Source of the DNA: CAZPXH01 sp964591085
GTDB lineage: Bacteria; Spirochaetota; Spirochaetia; DSM-27196; CAZPXH01
Length of the DNA stretch: 64,000 bases
Assembly (NCBI GenBank): GCA_964591085.1
Contig: CAZPXH010000001.1
Span: 186,001 to 250,000 of the forward strand
Reading direction: 5' to 3'
How positions within the stretch are numbered: the stretch's first letter is position 1; each line of letters starts with the position of its first letter. The translations under genes were made by a program, and so were the position numbers. The notes beneath the pieces are model-generated. The model had not been told where the DNA came from. It saw nothing but the letters and a program-made list of their open reading frames with translations, and did not search any database. Shown here piece after piece: positions 39,589-48,175 of this stretch.

Positions 39589-42069
39589 ATGAAGATTGGT
39601 ACCCGGATCGTGTTGCTGGTTGGCCTGGCCAGCATCCTGCTGGCACTGGCCAGCTTTGCAAGCTTTTTGTTCACCAGAGATATTCTCACCGACAGCGTGC
39701 TTGAGCGGCTGGTCAGCACAGGCAACGGAGAGATCTTCAAAATCAAGGAATACCTGACCGGGCAGGAGCAGAACCTGCGCTCCATCGCAGGCTCTCCACT
39801 TACTGCCAACGCTGTGCGCGAGTTTCAGGATGCCTTTGAAGCAGCCCGGGAAGAAGCCGACCGCCTTGGTGTTCCGGACGGACCTGCGCTCCGTGCAGAA
39901 CTCAGTGCCTGGTATGAGGCTGAGTTTGCGCCACGAGTTATCGGCGGACTTGACCGGCGCGTGGAGTCTGCGCTGCCTGCCACCGGACCGGGGCTTGTGC
40001 TGCAGTCACGCTACCTCAGCGGAAACCCCAACCCCGTGGGTAGCAAGGACCTCCTTCCAGACTCAGGCGCTGGCCTTAGCTATGACCGCATCCACGCAAC
40101 CTATCACCAGTACTTCCGCCAGCTTCAGCAGGAGTACGGCCTGTACGATCTGTTTCTGGTCAACGCCGCCAACGGGGCAATCATCTACTCGGTCTTCAAG
40201 GAGATTGATTTCGCAACCAGCCTGCGCTTTGGTCCACAGCGGGGCTCCAGCATTGCCACGGTGTATGAGCAGCTCACGCGTCGGGAAGAGGACGCCATCG
40301 TTTTCCGGGATTACGTCCCCTATGAGCCAAGCTATCTCGTGCCGGCAGCTTTCATGGGGACCTGGGTGCCGGGTACGGATGCGCTGCTGATCGTGCAGTT
40401 TCCCGTTGAGGACTTCAACCGACTCATGAGCTTTGGGGGTGCCTGGGGGGAAAATGGCCTGGGACAGACCGGAGAGGCATTCCTGATTGGACAGGACCGG
40501 CGCTTCCGGAGTGACCCCCGGGCATACCTGGAACAAGACGAACAGGGTATCCAGCAGATCCTGGCTGGTGCCGCCGAGGGTGACCCGGTGGAGCGGGCAA
40601 TCGCAAGCGGAACCCTCATTGGCGGGATTACCGCCATCAGCGAAGAACTCTATGAGATGGCGGAAGCACTACCCCGTGGAACCAGCCAGAGCGTTCGCAT
40701 CCCTGAAGCGGAGCTGTTTGGCAAGCGGGTCGTGATGAGCCTGCGTCCCTTCCCCGTCTACGGACACCTCTACACCGCGGTGACCGCAGTGGATCGTGAT
40801 GAGGCCCTGGCGGATGTACGAACAACCGGTATCCGGAGCCTGGTTTCCTCCGGCGTTGCACTGGGGGTGCTCCTGCTCTTTGGGATCCTGCTTGCGCGGA
40901 GCGTTACCAGCCGCTTACGCGTGGCAACGCTGGCATTCGCAGAGATTGCGGAGGGGAGCGGTGATCTCACCCAGCGGATCAATATTCAGAGCCGGGACGA
41001 AGTAGGGCAGCTTGCTGCCGGCTTCAATTCCTTTGCACAGGAGCTGAACCGGCTGATTGGTGGGGCCAAGCATCATGTCCAGCGGAGTGACGCACTAAGC
41101 GCCGACCTGTCTTCCAACTCGGAGGAGTCATCGTCGGCGGCGGAAGAGATTGCCGCAAACGCCACCAGCGCCACCCGCCAGGTAGACGAGCTGCAGACTG
41201 CGGTCAGTGAGGGAAGCAGCGCAATTGAGGAGATAACGGCGCAGGTGGTGTCTTTGACTCAACAGATTGAGAAGCAACGGGATGCAGCGGAGCACGCCGC
41301 GAGTGCACTGACATCGCTTCGCGCAGATATTCAGGCTGCTGCCGGCGAAGGCCGTGAACGGGTGGGAGACAGCCGCCTGCTTGCCGAGCAAACCACAGAA
41401 GGTCGGAGCCAGGTTGAGCGCGCGCGGGGCGCAATGAAGCGCGTGGGCGGTTCGGTGGACACCTTGACCGAGTTTGTGGAAGTCATTGAGCGCATTGCGG
41501 AGAATACCAACCTCCTTGCGCTCAACGCGGAGATTGAGGCAGCCCACGCCGGAGATGCGGGACGGGGATTCAGTGTTGTTGCCGCCGAGATCCGCACCCT
41601 TGCCGCATCTGCAGCGGAGAATGCCTCAGCAATCCGCACAGATCTTGAAGCGATTGTTCACAGCGTTCAGGAATCCAGAAGCGCTTCCGTTGCAGTTGAG
41701 CACAGCTTCCAGCAGATATCCGGCTCCGTTGGCCTTGTGACGGAAAGTTTTGAGCGCATCGGGCAGCGATTGGAAGCGATGGATCGGGAAGCTGATGATA
41801 TTGATCGGGCAACCTCAGAGCTTTCCACACTATCAACGGAGGTTGCCGCCGGAAGCAGGGAAATGGCTACCGGCGCTGACATCATCACAAGCGCAATCCG
41901 ACGGATTCAGCAGGCCAGCGACATTGCCGGTCAGGCCATTGCCGAGATTGCCGCGGGGACCGCTCAGCTCTCAGAGGCGGCGGTGCAGGTTCGAGACCTT
42001 GGAGCGGAGAGCCGGGAGGCGGTCTCAGAGCTTGCTTCCGATCTTTCCCGCTTCCGAACCAGCGAGTGA
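39589..42069 (+). CDS. Methyl-accepting chemotaxis protein with large periplasmic sensor
   Basis: 826 residues in classical chemoreceptor layout: membrane helix 1 (about 8-28), a large periplasmic sensor (about 30-420) with Cache-like character ('YGLYDLFLVNAANGAIIYSV'), membrane helix 2 (about 425-447), HAMP (about 448-500, 'AEIAEGSGDLTQRI') and a signalling coiled coil with the canonical tip 'IAENTNLLALNAEIEAAHAG' and 'GFSVVAAEIRTLAASA'. The His in 'EAAHAG' replaces the usual Arg. No CheR-binding pentapeptide at the end. ATG 39589 has GGAGG 8 nt upstream. Its ligand cannot be deduced. Confidence 0.92.
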   Translation: MKIGTRIVLLVGLASILLALASFASFLFTRDILTDSVLERLVSTGNGEIFKIKEYLTGQEQNLRSIAGSPLTANAVREFQDAFEAAREEADRLGVPDGPALRAELSAWYEAEFAPRVIGGLDRRVESALPATGPGLVLQSRYLSGNPNPVGSKDLLPDSGAGLSYDRIHATYHQYFRQLQQEYGLYDLFLVNAANGAIIYSVFKEIDFATSLRFGPQRGSSIATVYEQLTRREEDAIVFRDYVPYEPSYLVPAAFMGTWVPGTDALLIVQFPVEDFNRLMSFGGAWGENGLGQTGEAFLIGQDRRFRSDPRAYLEQDEQGIQQILAGAAEGDPVERAIASGTLIGGITAISEELYEMAEALPRGTSQSVRIPEAELFGKRVVMSLRPFPVYGHLYTAVTAVDRDEALADVRTTGIRSLVSSGVALGVLLLFGILLARSVTSRLRVATLAFAEIAEGSGDLTQRINIQSRDEVGQLAAGFNSFAQELNRLIGGAKHHVQRSDALSADLSSNSEESSSAAEEIAANATSATRQVDELQTAVSEGSSAIEEITAQVVSLTQQIEKQRDAAEHAASALTSLRADIQAAAGEGRERVGDSRLLAEQTTEGRSQVERARGAMKRVGGSVDTLTEFVEVIERIAENTNLLALNAEIEAAHAGDAGRGFSVVAAEIRTLAASAAENASAIRTDLEAIVHSVQESRSASVAVEHSFQQISGSVGLVTESFERIGQRLEAMDREADDIDRATSELSTLSTEVAAGSREMATGADIITSAIRRIQQASDIAGQAIAEIAAGTAQLSEAAVQVRDLGAESREAVSELASDLSRFRTSE

Positions 42070-42093
42070 TACAGAGCTCCCAAAGACCTGGAT

Positions 42094-42122
42094 TTGACAG
42101 CGCGTCCGCCAGACCGTAGCGT
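42094..42122 (+). promoter_or_regulatory. Promoter of the M18 aminopeptidase gene
   Basis: A perfect TTGACA (42094-42099), 17 bp and TAGCGT (42117-42122), ending 8 nt before ATG 42131. No Shine-Dalgarno sequence; near-leaderless. Confidence 0.65.
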
Positions 42123-42130
42123 CCGCAGCC

Positions 42131-43402
42131 ATGCACCAGTGGACGGATCTTTCCTCACTTTCCCTGCTTTCCCACGCTCACAGCAGCGCACACGCCGCCG
42201 AGTGGATGGCGGGTGAGCTTTCGGACGCGCTTGCGCAGCAGGACCTGGCCTCCCGGTGGAACGCCGCCGGGCAGCGTTCCGGATGGATCCGGCGCGGCAA
42301 CGCACTGGTAGCCTGGAATCTTCCAGATGACGTCTTTCCGCAAGGCCTTCCGATTCTTGCTGCGCATCTGGACAGTCCGGGCTTTCAGTTGAAGCCCGAG
42401 GGGGTCGAACGGGGAGATGGTTTCCTCCGCGTTCCTGTGGAGGTCTACGGCGGCCCGATCTATCCCACCTGGCTTGACCGGCCGCTGGGGCTCGCCGGTC
42501 TGATCCTGCAGAAGGATGGGTCCCGGAAGCTCTTCAGCACCGGAGAGGCGGTAGGGATCTTCCCCAACCCTCCGATTCACCTGATGCGGGAGCTGAACAA
42601 GGATCTCAGTTACAATCCGCATGATCAGCTGCGATTTGCAGTGCCAGAACCCAGTGACAATGCTGATGCGGCCAGGAGTTTTCTTTCGCTGATTTCCCGG
42701 TGGACGGGCATCGATCCCGGCTCAATCGCCTCACTGCACTTGGGAGTGTTTGATTCCCAGGATCCGGTGAGCATCGGTCCCCTGGTGAACAGTCCCAAGC
42801 TGGACAACCTCAGCGGTTGCGCATCCGTACTCGCGGGTCTCCAGATTGCAGTGGAGGAGGGACTTCCCGTGGTCTGCGTACTCTATGACCACGAGGAAAT
42901 CGGCAGCCGGACGGCAAGCGGTGCGCTTTCCCCGCTGCTCCCGCTGGTACTGGAGCGCCTGAGTCTTGCGTTCGGCGGAGATCGTTGGGACCACCTGCTG
43001 AGGCTGGAGCAGAGCCTGGTGGTCTCTGTAGATGCGGCCCACGCTTACAATCCCTCATTCGGAGACAGGTACGACAGCGTCTACACCCCGCGAATCGGCG
43101 CAGGACCGGCACTGAAGACCAGCGCATCCCGGCGCTATGCAACAGAGGCAGCGGGGGAGCAGGAGGTGCGCGCAGCGGCCGAGCGCGCATCCGTGTCTCT
43201 TCAGCTTCTGAACAACAGGGCAGATATCCAGGCTGGCTCAACAATTGGGCCGCTCACCGCGTCCACGACGGGACTGGAAACCGTGGACATCGGGATTCCG
43301 CTCATCGCCATGCACTCGGTACGTGAGACCGCACACCGTGATGATCACCGGGCAATGTGCTCGCTCCTCAGCGAACTGGTCCGAGGTTTCCGGCGGAGCT
43401 AG
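42131..43402 (+). CDS. M18 family aminopeptidase
   Basis: 423 residues, full length for aspartyl-type M18 zinc aminopeptidases, which trim acidic N-terminal residues from peptides in the cytoplasm. The metal and catalytic motifs are visible: 'AAHLDSPGFQLKP', 'NSPKLDNLSGCASVLAGL', 'YDHEEIGSRTASGA', 'SVDAAHAYNP' and 'IAMHSVRETAHRDD'. The start is fixed by the near-leaderless promoter. Convergent with the YfcC gene 10 bp away. A peptide-scavenging role fits the neighbouring M20 peptidase. Confidence 0.93.
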   Translation: MHQWTDLSSLSLLSHAHSSAHAAEWMAGELSDALAQQDLASRWNAAGQRSGWIRRGNALVAWNLPDDVFPQGLPILAAHLDSPGFQLKPEGVERGDGFLRVPVEVYGGPIYPTWLDRPLGLAGLILQKDGSRKLFSTGEAVGIFPNPPIHLMRELNKDLSYNPHDQLRFAVPEPSDNADAARSFLSLISRWTGIDPGSIASLHLGVFDSQDPVSIGPLVNSPKLDNLSGCASVLAGLQIAVEEGLPVVCVLYDHEEIGSRTASGALSPLLPLVLERLSLAFGGDRWDHLLRLEQSLVVSVDAAHAYNPSFGDRYDSVYTPRIGAGPALKTSASRRYATEAAGEQEVRAAAERASVSLQLLNNRADIQAGSTIGPLTASTTGLETVDIGIPLIAMHSVRETAHRDDHRAMCSLLSELVRGFRRS

Positions 43403-43412
43403 CGAATGCCGC

Positions 43413-44858
43413 TCAGAACGGTCCGTATCCGATTGCGGTTGCCAGCCATAAAAAGCCAACGGTAAGCAGAAAGACCTGCGCCTGAAGACTGATGGTGAAG
43501 CGCATCCATTTGGGGTAGCTCACGATTGTCAGACCCAGTGCAATCATCAGAAGTGGATTGCTTGGGTACATGACGTTGCTGAATCCATCGCCAAAACTGA
43601 ACGCGAGGACAGCAGTCTGCCGCGTCACTCCAACCAGGTCGGCAAGTGGAGCGAGGACGGGCATCATCAGGAAACCCTTAGCTGACGCACTGCCAACGAA
43701 GAAGTTCATGATCAGTGTCAGGCCGTACAGCATGAGGGCAGCGCCAAACGGCGGAACGCCAGCAATGCGCTCGGCGGCGGAGTGGAGAATTGAATCTGTT
43801 ATCAGCCCCTGGTCAACGATGTAGCGGACCGAGGTAGCCATGCTTACCAGGAGTATCGCCGGGAGCATGAGCAGCGCGCCCTTGAGAAAGACCCGGCGGC
43901 GCTGCGAGGGCGTCATTCCCGCAAGACCGGAGCCGACAAGGCCACCAATCAGGAAGAGCAGCGCCATTACGGGGAATGCAAGGTCGGTGATGCTGGGAAT
44001 CCGTGAGGTGACCAGCACAAAGCTGAAGGCAAGCACTATCGCAATACCAAACGCCCGGTAGCCGCGCTTCTCCGCGTCCGTGGCAGACCTGGCAAAGTCG
44101 TCCGCATTTGCTTCCACGTCCTGTCCGGATACCAGCGAGCGGGACGGGTCTGCCTCAACCCGCATGGCGTATCGCCTGACGTGGATCAGAACCAGCACGT
44201 AAATCAGACCCAGAAACAACAATCGCAACCAGGAGCCACTGAACAGCGGAAGCTCCGCAATGCGCTGGGCAACTCCTACGGTAAACGGATTGAACACTCC
44301 AGAGGCAAAGCCAAAGGCCAGGGGGAGCAGACTCATCCCGAGCCCGGTGACGCTGTCCCAGCCCAGAGCGCGCGCCAAGGGCACTACCAGGACAACCATG
44401 GGAACCAGTGCCTCGTAGATTCCCAGTAGAGCGGCCGCGAGCATGAACGCCGCCACAAGCACTGCCATCAGCACGTAGCGCCGTTCGCGGAAGCGGTGTA
44501 CCAGCTCAGAGAGCAGTGCCCGAAGGACTCCGGCCTGCTCCAGCAGGGAAAACGCACCGCCGACCAGCAGTAGGAACAGGATGATGGTTATGAGCACAAT
44601 GTTGCCCGGCGCGAACAGCACTTCCACCGGGGCCGTGAGCCATCGCCAAGCCGGATAGTCGGGGCGGGCAACCTCTGTGTAGGTGCCAGGGACCACCCGA
44701 GCTACACCATCGGTAATCAACCTGTCGTAGGTCCCGGCGGGGACCACGCGGGTGAGAACCCCGCTGAAGATCATCAGGGCGAGGATGATCAGGAAAGCCA
44801 TGATGAATGACCGCTTCCCGATCTTCAGGCTGTAACCGGAGTCCTGTGCGTTGCTCAT
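43413..44858 (-). CDS. YfcC family C4-dicarboxylate/amino-acid-type transporter
   Basis: 481 residues with about 12 membrane helices, of the YfcC/DcuC-like family (PF03606-type). Characteristic elements include the periplasmic start 'TRVVPAGTYDRLITDG', the helix 'GNIVLITIILFLLLVGGAFS', and 'MNFFVGSASAKGFLMMPVLA' with 'FSFGDGFSNVMYPSNPLLMI'. Relatives carry arginine/ornithine, peptides or dicarboxylates; the substrate is unknown. The ATG overlaps the TGA of the upstream M20 peptidase (ATGA), suggesting that it imports the peptide or acylated amino acid that the peptidase cleaves. Confidence 0.88.
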   Translation of the reverse strand: MSNAQDSGYSLKIGKRSFIMAFLIILALMIFSGVLTRVVPAGTYDRLITDGVARVVPGTYTEVARPDYPAWRWLTAPVEVLFAPGNIVLITIILFLLLVGGAFSLLEQAGVLRALLSELVHRFRERRYVLMAVLVAAFMLAAALLGIYEALVPMVVLVVPLARALGWDSVTGLGMSLLPLAFGFASGVFNPFTVGVAQRIAELPLFSGSWLRLLFLGLIYVLVLIHVRRYAMRVEADPSRSLVSGQDVEANADDFARSATDAEKRGYRAFGIAIVLAFSFVLVTSRIPSITDLAFPVMALLFLIGGLVGSGLAGMTPSQRRRVFLKGALLMLPAILLVSMATSVRYIVDQGLITDSILHSAAERIAGVPPFGAALMLYGLTLIMNFFVGSASAKGFLMMPVLAPLADLVGVTRQTAVLAFSFGDGFSNVMYPSNPLLMIALGLTIVSYPKWMRFTISLQAQVFLLTVGFLWLATAIGYGPF

Positions 44859-46240
44859 GCTGTTCCCCCTGTCGGTGTGCCGGATAGATAGGACCGGAAG
44901 AACCGGTAGAGTTTTGGTAGCTCTGAGATAGGGAAGCGCTCGTTGGTGGCGTGCATTCGAGCGGTCTCACTCAGGCTGACCTTCACCGGCATGATCCGGT
45001 AGATGGCCGGACAGAGCCTGGCGTAGTGCTTGGAGTCCGTGCTTCCGGTTGTGATGTAAGGACAGAGAAAGGCTTCCGGCCATTCCTGGGAGATGCAGGT
45101 TCGGATCAGCTCCAGACGCTCGTCTGCAGGCGCGGCGGGAATAGGATCGTTCGCCATGGAATCCTCCAGGATTCGGACTTCAAGCGAATCTGCCGCCCCA
45201 TAGCGCCGGAGCGCCCGAGAGGAAAGAGAGCGGATCCGCGCCACTTCTTGTTCCACGCTGTCGCCGGGAAGCAGGCGGCTGTTGACCACCGCGCGTGCGC
45301 GCTGCGGAAGCACGTTTGGTGCCGCCGATCCGGCAAGCATGGTGACCGCTTGCGTGCTCTGCACCAGTGGCCGCGCCGGTCCCGCACCGGCGAGGACCCG
45401 CCGCAGCACCGGACGCAACAGACGCCGGAAGCGAAGGACGGCTCGCATCGGGCCGCGTGTCTTGGTGGAGAGAGCCTGAAGCATCGCCTCAATTGTGTCG
45501 GGCATACGAGTAGGTCTGGGGTGGACCTCAATGAACCGAATCACTTCAGCAAGGAGGCCGGCGGCAGAGTGACCCGGCGGGTTCATGGAATGTCCGCCCG
45601 GCGCCGAGATCACAATTTCGGTGTCCACGTATCCCTTCTCGGCAAGGCCGACAAGGGCTGCAGGCCCGGTGATTCCGGGGAAGGCATTGGTGGCAATGAC
45701 CGCACCTTCATCCAGAAAACTGTGAAACCGAACACCCTCCTCCCACAGTGCCTGGGATATTCGGGCCGCGCCACGCTCACCGCCGGTTTCCTCATCTCCG
45801 CCAATGGCAAGGACAAACGGACGGTCAATGGAGACGCCCTCGGATATGAGGTCGTTCGCGGCGGCAAGCAGGCAGACAAGCATTCCTTTCATGTCCATAG
45901 CGCCGCGGCCCCACACAAAGCCCGCTGCCTGATTGCCGCTGAAGGGGGGATGGTCCCAGTCGGCTTCCGTTCCGGGCTCAACGGGAACCACATCGTAGTG
46001 GCTGCCGACCCCGCGGGGCTCCAGCGTAGGATCCGCGGTTGCGTTCCAGCGGAAAGTCCAGGCTCGCCCACCGATGTCGCGGGACTCGGCCCCGGTAAAA
46101 AGCGCCGGAAAGCGCTCCTGCATCAGTGCCACTGCCGCGCGAAACGTCTCGGGGTCCTCATCTTCGTGGTTCGGGTAGGAGACGGAGCGGACCTGGACGA
46201 ATTTGCTGAGGAGGTCGGCAAGCTGTGAACCGGAGCGCAT
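44855..46240 (-). CDS. M20 family zinc peptidase (carboxypeptidase S-like)
   Basis: 461 residues. Metal-site motifs of M20 are present: 'GVGSHYDVVPVEPG', 'WGRGAMDMKGMLV', the catalytic 'GGDEETGG' and the late His in 'TTGSTDSKHYARL'. The lid domain lies at about 215-340. The long form with 'HYDVVPV' fits the carboxypeptidase S/acylase branch that removes C-terminal residues or N-acyl groups. ATG 46240 is fixed by TATACT ending exactly 6 nt upstream with TTGTGG 17 bp before it; the frame to 46366 crosses the divergent promoter and is rejected. First gene of the M20-YfcC operon. Confidence 0.9.
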   Translation of the reverse strand: MRSGSQLADLLSKFVQVRSVSYPNHEDEDPETFRAAVALMQERFPALFTGAESRDIGGRAWTFRWNATADPTLEPRGVGSHYDVVPVEPGTEADWDHPPFSGNQAAGFVWGRGAMDMKGMLVCLLAAANDLISEGVSIDRPFVLAIGGDEETGGERGAARISQALWEEGVRFHSFLDEGAVIATNAFPGITGPAALVGLAEKGYVDTEIVISAPGGHSMNPPGHSAAGLLAEVIRFIEVHPRPTRMPDTIEAMLQALSTKTRGPMRAVLRFRRLLRPVLRRVLAGAGPARPLVQSTQAVTMLAGSAAPNVLPQRARAVVNSRLLPGDSVEQEVARIRSLSSRALRRYGAADSLEVRILEDSMANDPIPAAPADERLELIRTCISQEWPEAFLCPYITTGSTDSKHYARLCPAIYRIMPVKVSLSETARMHATNERFPISELPKLYRFFRSYLSGTPTGGTA

Positions 46241-46246
46241 CGGTAA

Positions 46247-46304
46247 AGTATAGGAAGCAGCGCGGTCTGCCACAATTGCGATGCTGAGCGGGGCGTGGTA
46301 TAGG
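46247..46304. promoter_or_regulatory. Back-to-back divergent leaderless promoters (M20 and FAH genes)
   Basis: Minus strand: TTGTGG (46275-46270), 17 bp, TATACT (46252-46247), 6 nt to ATG 46240. Plus strand: TTGCGA (46276-46281), 17 bp, TATAGG (46299-46304), 6 nt to ATG 46311. The two -35 hexamers touch, giving near mirror symmetry with 70 bp between the start codons. Confidence 0.75.
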
Positions 46305-46310
46305 GCTGGC

Positions 46311-47027
46311 ATGTCCCTGTCGCTCCATGTCCGTGGTGACGGTCGGCACGTTCTGCAGCCGTCCAAGATTGTCTGCGTTGGGTTGAACTACCGGGATCAC
46401 GTTGCAGAAAACGTGGTTCCTGGCGGGAAAGAAGTTCGGGAGATCCCGACAGAACCCGTGCTGTTTCCCAAGACTCCCAACGTTCTTATTGGCCCCGGGC
46501 AACCGATTCAAATCCCGGCGATTCTTTCCCGCTACAGCTTTGCCGATCCGCGCACGGATCACGAGGCTGAACTTGCGGTGGTGATTGGCCGGGAGGCCCG
46601 CAACCTGAAGGTGGAAGAAGCGTTGCAGGCAGTTGCATTCTACACAGCGTTCAACGACGTGACGCAGCGCAACATTCAGAAGGGCGACGCTTCCGGATGG
46701 TGGCGAGGCAAGAGTTTTGACACCTTCGGGCCCATCGGTCCTGAACTCGTGCCGGCGGACCAGATTCCTGATCCCCAAACACTGGAGATCCGCTGTCGCG
46801 TGAATGGGGAGCTTCGTCAGGAAGGGAACACCGCCCAGATGATTTTCAGCGTTGCAGAGATCCTCGCCTTTGCCTCCGCCAACTTCACTCTCTACCCCGG
46901 AGATATTGTTGCTACCGGAACTCCCGCCGGGGTCAGCCCGATTGGAGCCGGGGACACCGTTGAAGTGGAGATTGGTGGCATTGGGATCCTTGCCAACCCG
47001 GTAGCGGATGAGCGACCTGCAACCTGA
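46311..47027 (+). CDS. Fumarylacetoacetate hydrolase (FAH) family protein
   Basis: 238 residues with the FAH catalytic core: 'VGLNYRDHVAEN', the metal-binding acidic set in 'TDHEAELAVVIGREARNL', 'FNDVTQRNIQKG', 'GKSFDTFGPIGPELVP' and 'DIVATGTPAGVSPI'. Single-domain members are acylpyruvases, oxaloacetate decarboxylases or isomerase/hydrolases; the substrate is undetermined. ATG 46311 is preferred over 46281 because a promoter ends exactly 6 nt upstream. It overlaps the next gene by 20 nt. Confidence 0.92.
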   Translation: MSLSLHVRGDGRHVLQPSKIVCVGLNYRDHVAENVVPGGKEVREIPTEPVLFPKTPNVLIGPGQPIQIPAILSRYSFADPRTDHEAELAVVIGREARNLKVEEALQAVAFYTAFNDVTQRNIQKGDASGWWRGKSFDTFGPIGPELVPADQIPDPQTLEIRCRVNGELRQEGNTAQMIFSVAEILAFASANFTLYPGDIVATGTPAGVSPIGAGDTVEVEIGGIGILANPVADERPAT

Positions 47028-48114
47028 TCTGGGTTTCCTGGGACTCCCGGGATTCACTATTCACCCGTCCATCGGACACTTTGACTTTGAAACGGCATCC
47101 CGCCGCCTGCTGGTCATCGGTCCGATGGGTTCCGGCAAGACCGAGTACGCCGCCCGGATCTGGCGTGACGCCCGCGTTGCCCGCACCAAATCGGGGCAGC
47201 TTGCACGCCGCACCCGGACCGGCCCGGCAGATCGCCGGAACGTGATATTTGTGCGGTCCATCCTGGACCGGGAGCGCTTTCCGGAGTACCCGGATGACGC
47301 GCTGGCCTACCGTGGCGGATACGAGCGGATCGGGGACTCGCTTCTGGTCATCTCGGATTCCTTTGACCTGGAGCAGGCCATTGCGGATCACCCGCAGGTG
47401 GGCACCTGGGTGGTGGATGAGGCGAGCTTCTACGATGAGCGCGTTGCCTACGTGATCTCCCGGGAAAGCGAGCGCAGCGGCCTGGTGTTTGTCCTGCCAA
47501 CGCTGATCCTGAACTTCCGCAAAGAGGTATTTAACCCAACCGCACGCCTGCTCCTGGAGTGCGCTACTGATGTGTTGCCCCTGACCGCCTACTGTGAGCA
47601 TCCGGACTGCCTGGAGAACAGCCTGTACACCTGGCGCTACTACACCGTGGACGGGGTTGAGTGTCCTGCTCTCTACTTTGACCCGCTGATCATCGCGGGC
47701 GGTGACCGGGAAAAGCACGATGCACGTGATCCGGACTATGCAAGCCGCTGTGCGGAACACCACGTGCTGCCTGGTAAGGAGTTTGCCTACCTGATCCTGA
47801 AACCGCTCGGTATTGAGGCAAGCAGGGGAAACCTGGAACCGCTCTCCGGTGAACTCCGTGCGGTGAGTACGGACATTGAGCAATCTTCCCTGTGGGGGCA
47901 CTTTGCGGAGAAGTACGGCGAAGGGGACAGCCCCGCGATGCACGCGCTCGGGGTTCCCTGCATTGCGGAGAAGATGATCGTGTACCTGTTTGTAGAGCAG
48001 AACCTGCTCTCAGCGGACCAGGTTCGCGAACTCGCCGCATCGCTTTCCCTGGACAGAGGCTATCTCACCAAACGTTGTGCTGATAATGGCCGTCCCGTAA
48101 CGCTTTCAGATTGA
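47008..48114 (+). CDS. Thymidine-kinase-like P-loop protein
   Basis: 368 residues, much longer than type II thymidine kinase (about 190-230). N-terminal Walker A 'IGPMGSGKTEYAARI' (about 38-45), Walker B-like 'TWVVDEASFYDERVAYVI' (about 135-150, matching DEAQF of TdK), and a zinc-ribbon-like set of Cys/His (Cys196, Cys201, Cys248, His251/252). Regions after residue ~260 have no counterpart I recognise. It probably binds a nucleotide and may phosphorylate a nucleoside, but the family's lasso and substrate residues could not be verified. Its start overlaps the FAH gene; it lies just upstream of a nucleoside-type transporter operon. Confidence 0.7.
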   Translation: MSDLQPDLGFLGLPGFTIHPSIGHFDFETASRRLLVIGPMGSGKTEYAARIWRDARVARTKSGQLARRTRTGPADRRNVIFVRSILDRERFPEYPDDALAYRGGYERIGDSLLVISDSFDLEQAIADHPQVGTWVVDEASFYDERVAYVISRESERSGLVFVLPTLILNFRKEVFNPTARLLLECATDVLPLTAYCEHPDCLENSLYTWRYYTVDGVECPALYFDPLIIAGGDREKHDARDPDYASRCAEHHVLPGKEFAYLILKPLGIEASRGNLEPLSGELRAVSTDIEQSSLWGHFAEKYGEGDSPAMHALGVPCIAEKMIVYLFVEQNLLSADQVRELAASLSLDRGYLTKRCADNGRPVTLSD

Positions 48115-48160
48115 CAGCGGCATCGCCCGCCGGTACGGTGGCGCAATATTAGCGCACCGT
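48111..48160 (+). promoter_or_regulatory. Promoter and putative operator of the BMP transporter operon
   Basis: TTGACA (48111-48116, overlapping the upstream stop codon), 17 bp and TACGGT (48134-48139). Overlapping the -10 and the predicted start is an imperfect inverted repeat: ACGGT(G)GCGC at 48135-48144 and GCGCACCGT at 48152-48160 with a 7-nt centre. Its position fits a repressor operator. AAGGGGGG ahead of ATG 48176 is the ribosome-binding site. Confidence 0.6.
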
Positions 48161-48175
48161 TAAGGGGGGTCACTT

